53,118 bases of DNA from DASTBU01 sp035711845. Lineage in GTDB: Bacteria; Acidobacteriota; Vicinamibacteria; Vicinamibacterales; 2-12-FULL-66-21. A program made the translations under genes and the position numbers. Location of the stretch: the NCBI GenBank assembly GCA_035711845.1, contig DASTBU010000129.1, positions 1 to 53,118 of the forward strand. Direction: 5' to 3'. Positions within the stretch are counted from its first letter, which is position 1; each line of letters opens with the position of its first letter. Shown in pieces: positions 16,633 to 25,237 of the stretch. Below the pieces are notes generated by a model. The model did no database searches. It was given only the letters and a program-made list of their open reading frames with translations, and had not been told where the DNA came from.

Positions 16633-17682
16633 CTATCCATCCTCTTGACCATGGCGCAGGATTGCGGGTTCGACCGCATGCTCAACGTGCCCTCCAAACT
16701 GAAAGCGCATGGCCGATTGCAGACGATCGGAAAAGTAGTCTTCTCCGCGGGAGCTGAACCTTTGAAAAAGTGCTGCGGTCAACACGGGGGCCGGCGTGGC
16801 ACTCTCGATGGCTGCATGCGCTGCCCATCGACCCTCACCGGAATCGGACACGCGGCCGGAGAACTGCTGTAGGTCCGGCTCCTTGGCCAGCGCTTCCGCC
16901 GTGAGATCGAGGAGCCATGATCTGATGACGCTCCCGCGGCGCCACACCTCAGCGACATCGGCCAGCACGAAGTCGTACTTGTAGTGTTCCGGATGAGGAA
17001 GGGGAGCGGTCTCCGCGTTCACGGCCAGCGTGCGCGCGCCGACGTTGGCGTGCGCGAGGATATTCAGACCCTCCGCATACGCCGCCATGAGGGCGTATTC
17101 AATGGCGTTGTGGACCATTTTTACGAAGTGTCCCGCGCCCGTGGGACCGCTGTGCAGGTACCCCTCGTCCGCTGTGCAATTCCTTGTACTTCGGCCGGGC
17201 GTCACGGACGCCGCCTTGGTGCCCGGCGCGAGCGTTCTGAAGATGGGCTCGAGGCGCGCAACAACCGCCGCTTCGCCGCCGATCATCAGGCAATAACCAC
17301 GCTCCATGCCCCGGACGCCGCCGCTGATGCCGACATCGACATAATGAACGCCCCGGGCTCCTAACGATTTGGCGCGACGAATGTCGTCGACGTAGTGCGA
17401 ATTCCCTCCATCGACGATGATGTCGCCCGCCTCGAGCAGCGGCGAGAGGATCTGCACGGTCGCATCGACGACGCCGGCGGGGAGCATCAACCAGACTATG
17501 CGAGGGGGATCGAGCAACGTCACGAGCGCTTCGAGTGAAGACGATCCGGTGGCGCCCCGGTCGGCCGCTAACATGACGCGAGCGTCATCGGCATCGAATA
17601 CGACGCAGTCGTGCCCTCCGCGAAGCAAGCGCTGCGTCATGGTGCCGCCCATTCGTCCGAGTCCGATCATCCCAAGCTGCAT
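16633..17682 (-). CDS. gnd: 6-phosphogluconate dehydrogenase, decarboxylating (short form)
   Basis: 349 residues from ATG 17682, typical of the short YqeC/GndA-like type. NAD(P)-binding GLGRMGGTMTQRLL is at the start. Other landmarks: WLMLPAG, IIVDGGNSHYVDDIRRA, GVHYVDVGISGGVRGMERGYCLMIGG, and the catalytic GAGHFVKMVHNAIEYALM. It turns 6-phosphogluconate into ribulose-5-phosphate and CO2 and yields NAD(P)H. It lies between a DUF488 gene and pgi; the 165-bp gap upstream (17683-17847) shows no dyad, so it is probably read from the upstream DoxX/tal promoter. Confidence 0.93.
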   Translation of the reverse strand: MQLGMIGLGRMGGTMTQRLLRGGHDCVVFDADDARVMLAADRGATGSSSLEALVTLLDPPRIVWLMLPAGVVDATVQILSPLLEAGDIIVDGGNSHYVDDIRRAKSLGARGVHYVDVGISGGVRGMERGYCLMIGGEAAVVARLEPIFRTLAPGTKAASVTPGRSTRNCTADEGYLHSGPTGAGHFVKMVHNAIEYALMAAYAEGLNILAHANVGARTLAVNAETAPLPHPEHYKYDFVLADVAEVWRRGSVIRSWLLDLTAEALAKEPDLQQFSGRVSDSGEGRWAAHAAIESATPAPVLTAALFQRFSSRGEDYFSDRLQSAMRFQFGGHVEHAVEPAILRHGQEDG

Positions 17683-17847
17683 GTGGAGTTCTTCCTTCTG
17701 TCTAGCCACGCCGCCAACCGGCGGAAACGGTGTGATGTGCCTCTGACTGTTCCACCCGTGATGCGTATTCACGATCAGGTGCCGAACTGCCCACGTCTCA
17801 TCATGGTGTGCGGGGCGCGTGACCTCGTAGACCCTTGACGTTGCGCA

Positions 17848-18477
17848 TCATGGCTGCTTTTCTCCGTCATCCACGTACCTGGCGCCCTTACTCTTGCGGG
17901 CCTCGCTGACCTGAGCGGTCTCGAAGCTTGCGCGCGGATATGTCACGTCGGCCCCGCGTATCCGGGCCCACGACGTCAGCGAGTACGGCCGCACGTGCAT
18001 CGCACTGGTGATGTCGCTGACCTCCACGCCTCTCGCCAGCAGGGCGTCCGCAATCAACGAGCGATGGCAGCGCCACGGAACGGCCTCGGCGCACATCAAC
18101 GCGACGCGGTCGTCGTGTGCGAGCGCGATGCACCGATTCAGACTCTCCGTGAACGCCGGGGTCTCCATGTAGTCCGCATAACCACGGAAGCTGAGATTCC
18201 GCCACCCGGTATTCGGCGAGTCCCTGCGGGCGTGACGTCGTCCGCCCAGGCCAGGCATGTGACTGTAGGTAATGCCAAAGCGCTGCAACGCCGCAGGCAA
18301 TTGGTCTCGATTGAATTGCGGATTGTGCCTCGATCGTGGGATCGACCGCACGTCGATGACATGCTCGATGCTGTGAGCTTTCAACAGATGTACGAACTCT
18401 TCGATTGTCCGAGTGGAATGACCAACGGTAAAGACGGTGAGCGGTATCACGTCAGCTCGCTGGCGCGAGGAGCTCAC
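17848..18477 (-). CDS. DUF488 domain protein
   Basis: 209 residues from about 18477, beginning inside the end of the transaldolase gene (26-bp overlap). DUF488 motifs: VFTVGHSTRTIEEFVHLL, HVIDVRSIPRSRHNPQFN, ITYSHMPGLGGRR, FRGYADYM, and VALMCAEAVPWRCHRSLIADALLARG. The two Cys residues in the last motif are typical of the family. It is often annotated as a possible DNA- or nucleotide-modifying protein, without proof. Its tight overlap with tal ties it to the same transcript. Confidence 0.85.
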   Translation of the reverse strand: MSSSRQRADVIPLTVFTVGHSTRTIEEFVHLLKAHSIEHVIDVRSIPRSRHNPQFNRDQLPAALQRFGITYSHMPGLGGRRHARRDSPNTGWRNLSFRGYADYMETPAFTESLNRCIALAHDDRVALMCAEAVPWRCHRSLIADALLARGVEVSDITSAMHVRPYSLTSWARIRGADVTYPRASFETAQVSEARKSKGARYVDDGEKQP

Positions 18478-19564
18478 GCCGTTTTATGCCGACGGTGGCA
18501 ATCAACTGTTCGAATGACGATGCGAACGCTGCTATTCCGTCGATCTGCAACTGCTCTGTGATCGCACGCACATCAACACCAAGGGCGGCGGCCTTATTCA
18601 ATGTCGCGGTCGCCTCCGCGTCCGTGTCTTCTTTTCCGAGAGTGACCTGGACGCGTCCGTGGTCACGAAAAGCGTCCATCGTCTGCGGAGGGACTGTCGT
18701 GACTGTGTCGGGCCCGACCAGCGACTCGAGGTACAGCACATCGGAGTAGGCAGGGTTCTTGGTCCCTGTACTGGCCCACAGTGGCCGTTGGACACGGGCG
18801 CCGCGCTGGATGAGCCGCGCGAACCGGTCTCCGTGGAAGATTTCTCGAAATCGGCGATAGATACGTCTCGCGTTCGCGATGGCAATCGTCCCCCGCAGCG
18901 CTAAGGCTTCCGAGGAACCGATTCGGTCGAGCAGCGGATCCGCCACCGCGTCGAGACGGCTTACGAACACTGATGCGACTGAGGCGATCTGCCGGGGATT
19001 CGGATGTCGCTCGAGCCCGCGAAGAAAGGCCTGTGCCACTGCTTCGTAGTGATCGAGAGAGAACATCAGCGTGATGTTGACGTTGATGCCGTCAGCAGTC
19101 AGCGCTTCCACAGCCGAAATGCCTGCGTGAGTCGCGGGCACCTTGATCATGACGTTGGGTCGCGCGACGGCCTGCCAGAGATGGCGGGCCTCGGCGATTG
19201 TGGCTTCGGTGGCGTGCGCCGAGCCTGGAGAGACTTCGAGGCTGACGAAGCCGTTCAGCCCATCACTGTCGCGGTACAGCGGTCCGAACAGGTCGGCCGC
19301 CGCCTGAATGTCCTCGACGATCAGGCGCTCGACGAGGGCGCGATTGCTGGCACTACGATGAGACTCCACTGCCCGCCGCAGCCCCGCATCGTAATCGCCG
19401 CTGCCCTCAATGGCTTTGTCGAAGATCGTTGGGTTGCTCGTCATGCCTGCCAGACCGTCCTCGTCAATCAGTCGCTGTAACGTGCCGCCAGTGATCAAAC
19501 CGCGGCTCATGTGGTCCAGCCATACTGATTGGCCACTTTCGCGCAACGCCAGGAGCGGATTCAT
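18452..19564 (-). CDS. tal: Transaldolase
   Basis: 370 residues from ATG 19564, the long bacterial form. Visible: SVWLDHMSRGLI, GMTSNPTIFDKAI, FVSLEVSP, MIKVPATHAGISAVEAL with the Schiff-base Lys, NVNITLMFS, VASVFVSRLD and RPLWASTGTKNPAYSDVLY. It moves a dihydroxyacetone unit between sedoheptulose-7-phosphate and glyceraldehyde-3-phosphate. Its ATG overlaps the stop of the DoxX-like gene (TAATG), and its own end overlaps the DUF488 start. Confidence 0.95.
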   Translation of the reverse strand: MNPLLALRESGQSVWLDHMSRGLITGGTLQRLIDEDGLAGMTSNPTIFDKAIEGSGDYDAGLRRAVESHRSASNRALVERLIVEDIQAAADLFGPLYRDSDGLNGFVSLEVSPGSAHATEATIAEARHLWQAVARPNVMIKVPATHAGISAVEALTADGINVNITLMFSLDHYEAVAQAFLRGLERHPNPRQIASVASVFVSRLDAVADPLLDRIGSSEALALRGTIAIANARRIYRRFREIFHGDRFARLIQRGARVQRPLWASTGTKNPAYSDVLYLESLVGPDTVTTVPPQTMDAFRDHGRVQVTLGKEDTDAEATATLNKAAALGVDVRAITEQLQIDGIAAFASSFEQLIATVGIKRRELLAPAS

Positions 19565-19965
19565 TAGGCGGCTCCTTCGGCAAACTCCACGCTGAGTCGT
19601 GCAAGCGCTAGCGCGCCGAGCATGAGTCCGAAATCCCGGAGAGCGACATCGAAGTACCCAGGGATCAAAAGGAGATTGATGACGATGCCGGCAAGCCACG
19701 CCGCCACTACGTACGCGCCAATTTGCGGGCGCAGGGCCACGAGTACTGCCGCTCCGATTTCTACGATCCCGACGAAGAGCATGAACGTCCCAGCGGAGAA
19801 TGGCAGGAGACCGGCGACGACGGGAGCAAGGTACTTGTCCCAATCCGTCAGAAAGTTCGTGAACTTGTCGACCCCAGCGACCAGCGGTGCCATGATGAAT
19901 CCGAGGTAGAGAAGTTGATACGCCTGGTACGCCGGACGGGTTTGGGTGGCGATCGTCTGGGCCAT
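19564..19965 (-). CDS. Small four-helix membrane protein (DoxX-like)
   Basis: 133 residues from ATG 19965 with about four hydrophobic segments: around residues 12-30, 46-66, 70-90 and 105-125. The opening AYQLLYLGFIMAPLVAGVDKF and F..FVGIVEIGAAVLV are like DoxX/DUF4870-type quinone-associated membrane proteins, though the match is loose. It is the first gene of the large pentose-phosphate operon, 64 bp from a sigma-54 promoter. Function unknown. Confidence 0.65.
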   Translation of the reverse strand: MAQTIATQTRPAYQAYQLLYLGFIMAPLVAGVDKFTNFLTDWDKYLAPVVAGLLPFSAGTFMLFVGIVEIGAAVLVALRPQIGAYVVAAWLAGIVINLLLIPGYFDVALRDFGLMLGALALARLSVEFAEGAA

Positions 19966-20028
19966 GTGATTACATCCTTCAGCTGTGGTGTCGCTTTCGC
20001 AGTCGAGCGACCCTTCACTCGTCGAACT

Positions 20029-20043
20029 GCACTCGCCGCGCCA
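20029..20043 (-). promoter_or_regulatory. Sigma-54 promoter of the pentose-phosphate operon
   Basis: On the minus strand: TGGCGCG-GCGA-GTGC, i.e. a perfect TGGC and GG-N10-GC, with GTGC in place of TTGC. It is about 80 bp from dyad pair 2 and 64 bp upstream of the DoxX-like start. Confidence 0.5.
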
Positions 20044-20107
20044 CACGCTGCACCGCACCGACCGAGCACTTCCTGGCGAGTACGTGGGGTTCAGGTCCGG
20101 TAGCGAG

Positions 20108-20139
20108 ATTCAAAGTGAATGGTGGATTTCAAAACGAAA
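20108..20139. promoter_or_regulatory. Dyad pair (activator site) 2
   Basis: ATTC-AAAGT-GAAT (20108-20120) and TTTC-AAAAC-GAAA (20127-20139), centres 19 bp apart. The pair lies between divergent sigma-54 promoters. Confidence 0.75.
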
Positions 20140-20182
20140 GGACCGGCCGGGCTCATCGAGGCGGTCTGCCATGAGCATTGCG

Positions 20183-20197
20183 TGGCATCTCGATTGC
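20183..20197 (+). promoter_or_regulatory. Sigma-54 promoter of the Rieske/reductase operon
   Basis: TGGCATC-TCGA-TTGC is a near-perfect -24/-12 element. It is about 60 bp from dyad pair 2 and 44 bp upstream of the Rieske protein start. Confidence 0.8.
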
Positions 20198-20240
20198 CCT
20201 TCAGGAAAGAGAACGCGTTTATTCATGAGAGGGTGCGCGA

Positions 20241-20558
20241 ATGGCGACAGAGTTTGTGACCGCGACCATCAAAACCAGCGAGATACCGGCAGGTGGCATC
20301 GTGGCGGTGAACGTGCGTGGCACGCAGATCGCCGTGGCTAATGCTGGCGGCTCCTTCTACGCGTTCGCCGACGCCTGCACGCATGAGCAGTGCTCGCTGA
20401 GCGAAATGGGGGAACTGGCCGGGACGACCGTGACCTGTACGTGCCATGGTTCCGAGTTCGACGTGCAGACGGGGAAGGTGCTGGCGCCTCCTGCGACCCT
20501 GCCAGTCAAGGTGTACCCCACACGAGTCGAAGGCGACGCGCTACAAATCGAAGTGTGA
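20241..20558 (+). CDS. Rieske [2Fe-2S] ferredoxin
   Basis: 105 residues. The two Rieske cluster motifs are complete: C-T-H (DACTHEQCSL) and CTCHGSEFDVQTG, so the four ligands are C, H, C, H. There is no signal peptide, so it is a soluble cytoplasmic ferredoxin like those of ring-hydroxylating dioxygenases. The stop overlaps the next ATG (TGATG). Its partner is the adjacent reductase. No oxygenase is encoded nearby, so its electron acceptor is unknown. Confidence 0.93.
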   Translation: MATEFVTATIKTSEIPAGGIVAVNVRGTQIAVANAGGSFYAFADACTHEQCSLSEMGELAGTTVTCTCHGSEFDVQTGKVLAPPATLPVKVYPTRVEGDALQIEV

Positions 20559-21781
20559 TGGCCAAGGCGTACGTCATCGTCGGCGGAAGCCTGGCTGGCG
20601 CGACGGCTGCCGTGACGCTACGCGAAGAGGGCGCCGACGGATCCGTGACGTTGATCGGCGCCGAGCGCGAGCCGCCGTACGAGCGACCGCCACTGTCCAA
20701 GGCCTATATGCGCGGCGAGGTGCCGTTCGACAAGTCTCTCGTGCGCCCGGCTGCATTTTACGCAGAGCACGGCATCGAGACGATGTTCGGCGTGCGTGTT
20801 GCGCGCATCGATCCATCAGCGAAGTTCGTTGAGCTCGAGGATCAGCGCCGGGTGCCGTTTGACGTGCTGCTCATCGCCACGGGCTGTCGAAACCGGCGCA
20901 TCTCGATTCCAGGTAGCGAGCTCAAAGGTATTTACAGTCTCCGGACGGTCGAGGACGCCGATCGCATCAAGGCAGAAATCGGTGTCGGTCGCCGTGTCGT
21001 TGTCGTTGGCATGGGATTCATCGGTTCGGAAGTGGCCGCATCGCTCCGGCAGAAAGGCCTTGACGTCGTCGCCATCGAGCCTGCGAAGACCCCGCTGTTC
21101 CGCGTGCTTGGCGAGGCCGTTGGACAACGCCTCGCCGACCTCCATCGCGCTCATGGTGTTCGCACGGTTTTCGAAGATACGGTCGCTGCCTTCGAAGGGG
21201 CACAGCGCGTATCGAGCGTCCTCACGAAGAGCGGATTGCGCCTGGAGTGCGACTTCGTGGTCGCCGGGATCGGCGTCGAGCCGGTTGTGGACATTCTTGA
21301 CGGCACTGGTGTTCGCATCGACAATGGCGTGGTCGTCGACCAGTACTGCCAGACGAGCGTCCCTGGCATCTACGCGGCCGGCGACGTCGCGAATCACTAT
21401 CACCCGGTATTTGAGCGGCAGATCCGGGTGGAGCACTGGCACAACGCCGTCAAGCAAGGCGCTGCTGCCGCGCGCAACATGCTCGGCAAGGCTGTCCCGT
21501 ACGACGAGATCCACTGGTTCTGGTCAGATCAATACGAAGCGAACGTGCAGTACGCCGGTTTTCACACGAAGTGGGACCATCTCGTCGTACGTGGGCGCCT
21601 GGATTCCGACAGCTTCCTGGCCTTCTACATCAACGACGGACACATCGATGCGGTGGTCGGCCTGAACCGCGCGAAGGACGTGCGTCGCGCCATTCCGCTC
21701 ATCAAGGTCCGCCGCACGTTGAATCTGGATCAGCTCCAGGACGAACGCATCGACCTCCGATCGCTCACTGTAGCCGACTAA
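20558..21781 (+). CDS. Ferredoxin--NAD(P)+ reductase (FAD, BphA4-like)
   Basis: 407 residues. FAD-binding VIVGGSLAGATAAVTLRE at the start, E-R-P-P-L-S-K, central NAD-binding VVVGMGFIGSEVAASLRQ, and GIYAAGDVANHYH for FAD. A C-terminal domain follows with EHWHNAVKQG and an ending RAIPLIKVRRTLNLDQL. This is the reductase class that feeds Rieske ferredoxins. It forms an operon with the Rieske gene and converges on transketolase with a 17-bp overlap. A 30-residue C-terminal piece of a second reductase is left at 44434-44523. Confidence 0.93.
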   Translation: MAKAYVIVGGSLAGATAAVTLREEGADGSVTLIGAEREPPYERPPLSKAYMRGEVPFDKSLVRPAAFYAEHGIETMFGVRVARIDPSAKFVELEDQRRVPFDVLLIATGCRNRRISIPGSELKGIYSLRTVEDADRIKAEIGVGRRVVVVGMGFIGSEVAASLRQKGLDVVAIEPAKTPLFRVLGEAVGQRLADLHRAHGVRTVFEDTVAAFEGAQRVSSVLTKSGLRLECDFVVAGIGVEPVVDILDGTGVRIDNGVVVDQYCQTSVPGIYAAGDVANHYHPVFERQIRVEHWHNAVKQGAAAARNMLGKAVPYDEIHWFWSDQYEANVQYAGFHTKWDHLVVRGRLDSDSFLAFYINDGHIDAVVGLNRAKDVRRAIPLIKVRRTLNLDQLQDERIDLRSLTVAD

Positions 21782-23840
21782 GCTGGAGCACTTGTTTGGC
21801 GGCCTCGATGACATGTTCTGGCGTGAAGCCGAATTCCCGCATCACGACCGGTCCTGGCGCGGACGCGCCGAAATCCGCGACGCTGATCATCGCGCCATCG
21901 AGTCCGACGTAGCGCTCCCACCCGAAGGGCGCGGCCGCCTCGATGCTCACCCTCGCACGCACGCTCGGCGGCAGGACCGTGTCACGGTACGATTCGGGCT
22001 GCCGTTCGAATAACTCCCAACAGGGCATTGACACCACGCGGCTGCGGATCCCGTCGCCGGCGAGCTGCGCGTGCGCCTGCAGTGCGAGCGAGACTTCCGA
22101 GCCGGTGGCGATCAGGATCACCTCCGGCGGAGATTCACCTGCCTCCGCAAGAATGTAGGCCCCCTGCGCGAGACCTGTTGAGGAGGCGAGGAGAGTGCGA
22201 TCGAGCACCGGCAGCTTGTGACGAGTGAGCACGAGCCCCACAGGGCCCCCGGCATGCAGCAGCGCGGCGCGCCACGCCTCCACCGTTTCAGTGGCGTCGC
22301 TGGGACGGATAATCATCATGTTCGGCATCGCGCGCAGACTCGCCAATTGCTCGACCGGCTGGTGCGTAGGCCCATCCTCTCCGAGCGCGATACTGTCATG
22401 AGTCCAGATATAGATCACGTGCGCCTTGCTCAACGCGGCGAGCCGGATGCTTGGTCGCATGTAGTCCGAGAACGACAGAAACGTCGCTCCGTACGGGAGG
22501 AGCCCGTCGTGCAGCGCCATTCCCGTCATCACCGCGGCCATGGCGTGCTCGCGTAGTCCGAAATGAATGTTTCGTCCCGCGTACCCCCAGACACCGCCAG
22601 CCGTCCCCTGTGTCGGGAGTTCTCCGCTTGAGTACGCCTTCGCGGGGCTCTCGAAGTCGCCGAATCCCTTCATCGCGGTCCGCGTCGACGGATCGAGGTC
22701 CGCTGAACCTCCTACCAAATTCGTGATGTTGATGGCCAGCGCGTTGAGGACGAGGCCGGCAGCGTCGCGTGTCGCCATTTCACCGTCTCCGGGACTGAAC
22801 ACCGGCAGGTGTGCATCCCAGCCATCTGGCAGCTCGCCGGCGACGACACCCGCAAACTTGGCCGCCGCGGCCGGATCGGTCGTCTCGAGCGTGTTCACAC
22901 GACGTTGCCAGGCCGCCTCCATTTCTTCGCCCCGCGTTATCGATAATTCAAACCTGCGGCGCGCATCCTCCGGGACGTAGAAGTCGCCATCGTCGGGCCA
23001 TCCAAGCGCTCGTTTCGTCAGGCGCACTTCCTCGACGCCGAGCGGTTCGCCGTGCGCGTGCCAGGTATCCTGCTTGTGGGGGCTGCCGTATCCGATGTGC
23101 GTGCGTGCGACGATGAGCGACGGTCTATCCTCCGTGTCACGTGCCGTCGTCAGCGCCATATCTACGGCGATCGGATCCTGGCCGTCGATCCGCTGTACAT
23201 GCCAGCCGTAGGCTTCGAAGCGGCCGATGACATCTTCGGAGAACGTGAGGTTCGTTGTGGCGGAGAGCGTGATCAGATTCGCGTCGTACACGACGATCAG
23301 GCGACCGAGCCGAAGCGTGCCGGCAAGAGACGCGGCCTCCGCCGCGACGCCTTCCATCATGTCTCCGTCGCTGGCCAGGACGTAGGTGTAATGGTTGACG
23401 ACATCGGCGCCGGGGCGATTGAACGTCGCGGCCAGCCATCGCTCGGCGATCGCCAATCCGACGCCATTCGCGACGCCTTGGCCAAGCGGCCCGGTGGTGA
23501 CCTCGACACCCGGCGTGCGTCCGCGTTCTGGATGACCGGGAGTTCTGCTGTTCCACTTCCGGAACTGCTTGATGTCGGACATCGTGAGGTCATAGCCGGT
23601 GAGATACAGCAGGCTGTACAGCAGCATGCTGGCGTGCCCTGCGGACAACACGAAGCGGTCGCGATCGGGCCAGGACGGGTTACGCGGATTGTGCCGGAGG
23701 TGGCGTGACCAGAGGATATAGGCTATCGTCGCCGCGCCCATCGGCATGCCCGGATGGCCCGAACTGGCACGCTGCACCGCATCGATCGACAGCATCCGGA
23801 TTGCGTTGATGCAGAGCTCATCCACTTCGTCGATCGTCAT
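21765..23840 (-). CDS. tkt: Transketolase
   Basis: 691 residues, full length. Thiamine-diphosphate motifs: SSGHPGMPMGAA, TGPLGQGVANGVGLAIAE, ASDGDMMEGVAAEAASLAG with the GDG motif, and in the second domain HFGLREHAMAAVMTGMALH with the catalytic Glu, then THDSIALGEDGPTHQPVEQL. It moves two-carbon units between pentose, tetrose and hexose phosphates. It lies 55 bp downstream of a USP gene and is probably read from the promoter at 24441-24455, apart from the operon holding tal and gnd but under the same type of control. Confidence 0.97.
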   Translation of the reverse strand: MTIDEVDELCINAIRMLSIDAVQRASSGHPGMPMGAATIAYILWSRHLRHNPRNPSWPDRDRFVLSAGHASMLLYSLLYLTGYDLTMSDIKQFRKWNSRTPGHPERGRTPGVEVTTGPLGQGVANGVGLAIAERWLAATFNRPGADVVNHYTYVLASDGDMMEGVAAEAASLAGTLRLGRLIVVYDANLITLSATTNLTFSEDVIGRFEAYGWHVQRIDGQDPIAVDMALTTARDTEDRPSLIVARTHIGYGSPHKQDTWHAHGEPLGVEEVRLTKRALGWPDDGDFYVPEDARRRFELSITRGEEMEAAWQRRVNTLETTDPAAAAKFAGVVAGELPDGWDAHLPVFSPGDGEMATRDAAGLVLNALAINITNLVGGSADLDPSTRTAMKGFGDFESPAKAYSSGELPTQGTAGGVWGYAGRNIHFGLREHAMAAVMTGMALHDGLLPYGATFLSFSDYMRPSIRLAALSKAHVIYIWTHDSIALGEDGPTHQPVEQLASLRAMPNMMIIRPSDATETVEAWRAALLHAGGPVGLVLTRHKLPVLDRTLLASSTGLAQGAYILAEAGESPPEVILIATGSEVSLALQAHAQLAGDGIRSRVVSMPCWELFERQPESYRDTVLPPSVRARVSIEAAAPFGWERYVGLDGAMISVADFGASAPGPVVMREFGFTPEHVIEAAKQVLQLSRLQ

Positions 23841-23895
23841 AGGCGCTCCTCCGCAGCCGCGCGATGACGGCCTAGACGGATTCCGGGACGAGCCA

Positions 23896-24390
23896 TCAGC
23901 TTTTCAAGGTCAGATCTCGTTCACGATCGGTTGCGGTGATCGATCGGCGACCAGCCCGGATGATTTCAACTGCGCAGACAGCGTCCGCGGCGACGCCGGT
24001 GGCCACCGAGCCCAGCAGCGCCTGCCTGACTCGCCCGTGGCCATGTGATCCCAGGACGATCAGATCCGCTTTCCAGTCGGCGGCCTCCTGCACGATGACG
24101 TCACGAGGCGTTCCCTCGAGTGCCTTGGTTGTCACCAGCAAATCCGGATGGCCACGCCCGATCCTTTCAGCGGCGGTACGGAGCAGTTCAGGAGCCCGTC
24201 GCCGGAGATCCTCCATCGATTCAACGTACGCGGCTGCCAGAGCGAACGCAGGATCGAGCAGGAGCGGCGTCGCGGAGTGAATGACTGTGAGGATCTCGAT
24301 CTCGGTGCCAGCCGGCCATTGACGCGAAGCGACTTCCTCCATGGCCGCAGCGCTGTGCTTCGACCCATCGATTGCGAGAAGAACCTTCAT
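23896..24390 (-). CDS. Universal stress protein, single domain
   Basis: 164 residues from ATG 24390, preceded by GGAGG. Begins MKVLLAIDGSKHSAAAMEEVA and contains ADLIVLGSHGHGRVRQALLGSVATGVAADAVCAVEII, the G-x2-G-x9-G-S ATP-binding pattern of UspA. It belongs to the ATP-binding type. It is the first gene of the usp-tkt unit. A degraded relative is at 40965-41205. Confidence 0.93.
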   Translation of the reverse strand: MKVLLAIDGSKHSAAAMEEVASRQWPAGTEIEILTVIHSATPLLLDPAFALAAAYVESMEDLRRRAPELLRTAAERIGRGHPDLLVTTKALEGTPRDVIVQEAADWKADLIVLGSHGHGRVRQALLGSVATGVAADAVCAVEIIRAGRRSITATDRERDLTLKS

Positions 24391-24440
24391 GGAGGTGCCT
24401 CCAGTAACACGGCGGATTTGCGGCATTGACGATCACTGAG

Positions 24441-24455
24441 GCAAGTTCGGGTCCA
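24441..24455 (-). promoter_or_regulatory. Sigma-54 promoter of usp-tkt
   Basis: On the minus strand: TGGACCC-GAAC-TTGC, with perfect TGG and TTGC. It is about 60 bp from the main dyad of pair 3 and 51 bp upstream of the USP start. Confidence 0.75.
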
Positions 24456-24506
24456 GGCGGAAGTGACAATTCGCGGCGTCATTCAGTGGTTGCGCGTGGC
24501 TGATGA

Positions 24507-24539
24507 TTTCAAGTTGAAATCGTGCGCTTCCGAATGCAA
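24507..24539. promoter_or_regulatory. Dyad pair (activator site) 3
   Basis: TTTC-AAGTT-GAAA (24507-24519) extends to a perfect 7-bp-arm dyad, GATTTCA/TGAAATC. A weaker partner, CTTC-CGAAT-GCAA, is at 24527-24539, 20 bp on. The pair lies between divergent promoters. Confidence 0.7.
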
Positions 24540-24655
24540 GCGTTGACTGATTGCCGTCGTCTCAACGCAGCCGGGCCGTCGACATCAGAGTTGCCCGGAG
24601 TGAACACGGCCCCAGGAACCGGCATCGATTACAGACGAAAGTCACCCGCTGCGTG

Positions 24656-24670
24656 TGGAACAGCAATTGC
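24656..24670 (+). promoter_or_regulatory. Sigma-54 promoter of the 24721 gene
   Basis: TGGAACA-GCAA-TTGC, with TGG and TTGC perfect. It lies 134 bp from dyad pair 3 (the longest spacing seen) and 50 bp before the GTG start. Confidence 0.65.
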
Positions 24671-24720
24671 CCTTCTCACAGACGTCGGCACACCGCCGAT
24701 TACATCTGCAGGAGGCGAGT

Positions 24721-25215
24721 GTGAACCCCCTCAATATGACAGCGCAGGCGGCAGGAGCCGATGTGGGCGCCACCCGCGAGCTCGTTCGACGTGCCAAGCG
24801 CCCCGTCTTCGCCGCGCCGGCGCGTGCGACGGTCGTGCCGCATCGAGGGCGTGCTCTGGCGATTGTGGTTGTCATCAGCATCCTTGCGAGCACAACCGAA
24901 GCAGCTGAACGTTGGGCGGTTCGCTCGATGACGAAAATCCTGATGACGTTCGAGCATGCTCCCGGATGTGCCGACCGATCTGTGTTACGGCAAATCCTGA
25001 ATGATGAAGCAACGACCCCCGACGAGCGTGTGGTCGCCACGGCCTTACTGAACGTGCACCACATACCGCAGGCCGCAGACAAGCAAAAACTGGAAGCGCT
25101 GATCATCGACCCATCAACGCCCTCGTCCCTCCGGGCCTTGGCGACCGCGATCGTGAACCTCACGCACACGATCACTGAGACAGACAGGGCGGCGCTAGAG
25201 CCACTCTTGAAGTAA
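24721..25215 (+). CDS. Hypothetical membrane-anchored protein
   Basis: 164 residues from GTG 24721, chosen because AGGAGG lies 6 bases upstream and the sigma-54 promoter lies before it. Residues 1-40 are polar with many Arg. Residues 42-60 (RALAIVVVISILAS) form one membrane segment or uncleaved signal. The rest is soluble and helical with short repeats of hydrophobic spacing (VLRQIL, VVATALLNVHHI, LRALATAIVNLTH), possibly HEAT-like. No family recognised. It stands alone between a sigma-54 promoter and a convergent gene. Confidence 0.65.
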   Translation: MNPLNMTAQAAGADVGATRELVRRAKRPVFAAPARATVVPHRGRALAIVVVISILASTTEAAERWAVRSMTKILMTFEHAPGCADRSVLRQILNDEATTPDERVVATALLNVHHIPQAADKQKLEALIIDPSTPSSLRALATAIVNLTHTITETDRAALEPLLK

Positions 25216-25237
25216 TCCGCCCGTCTGGTGCGGCGCG

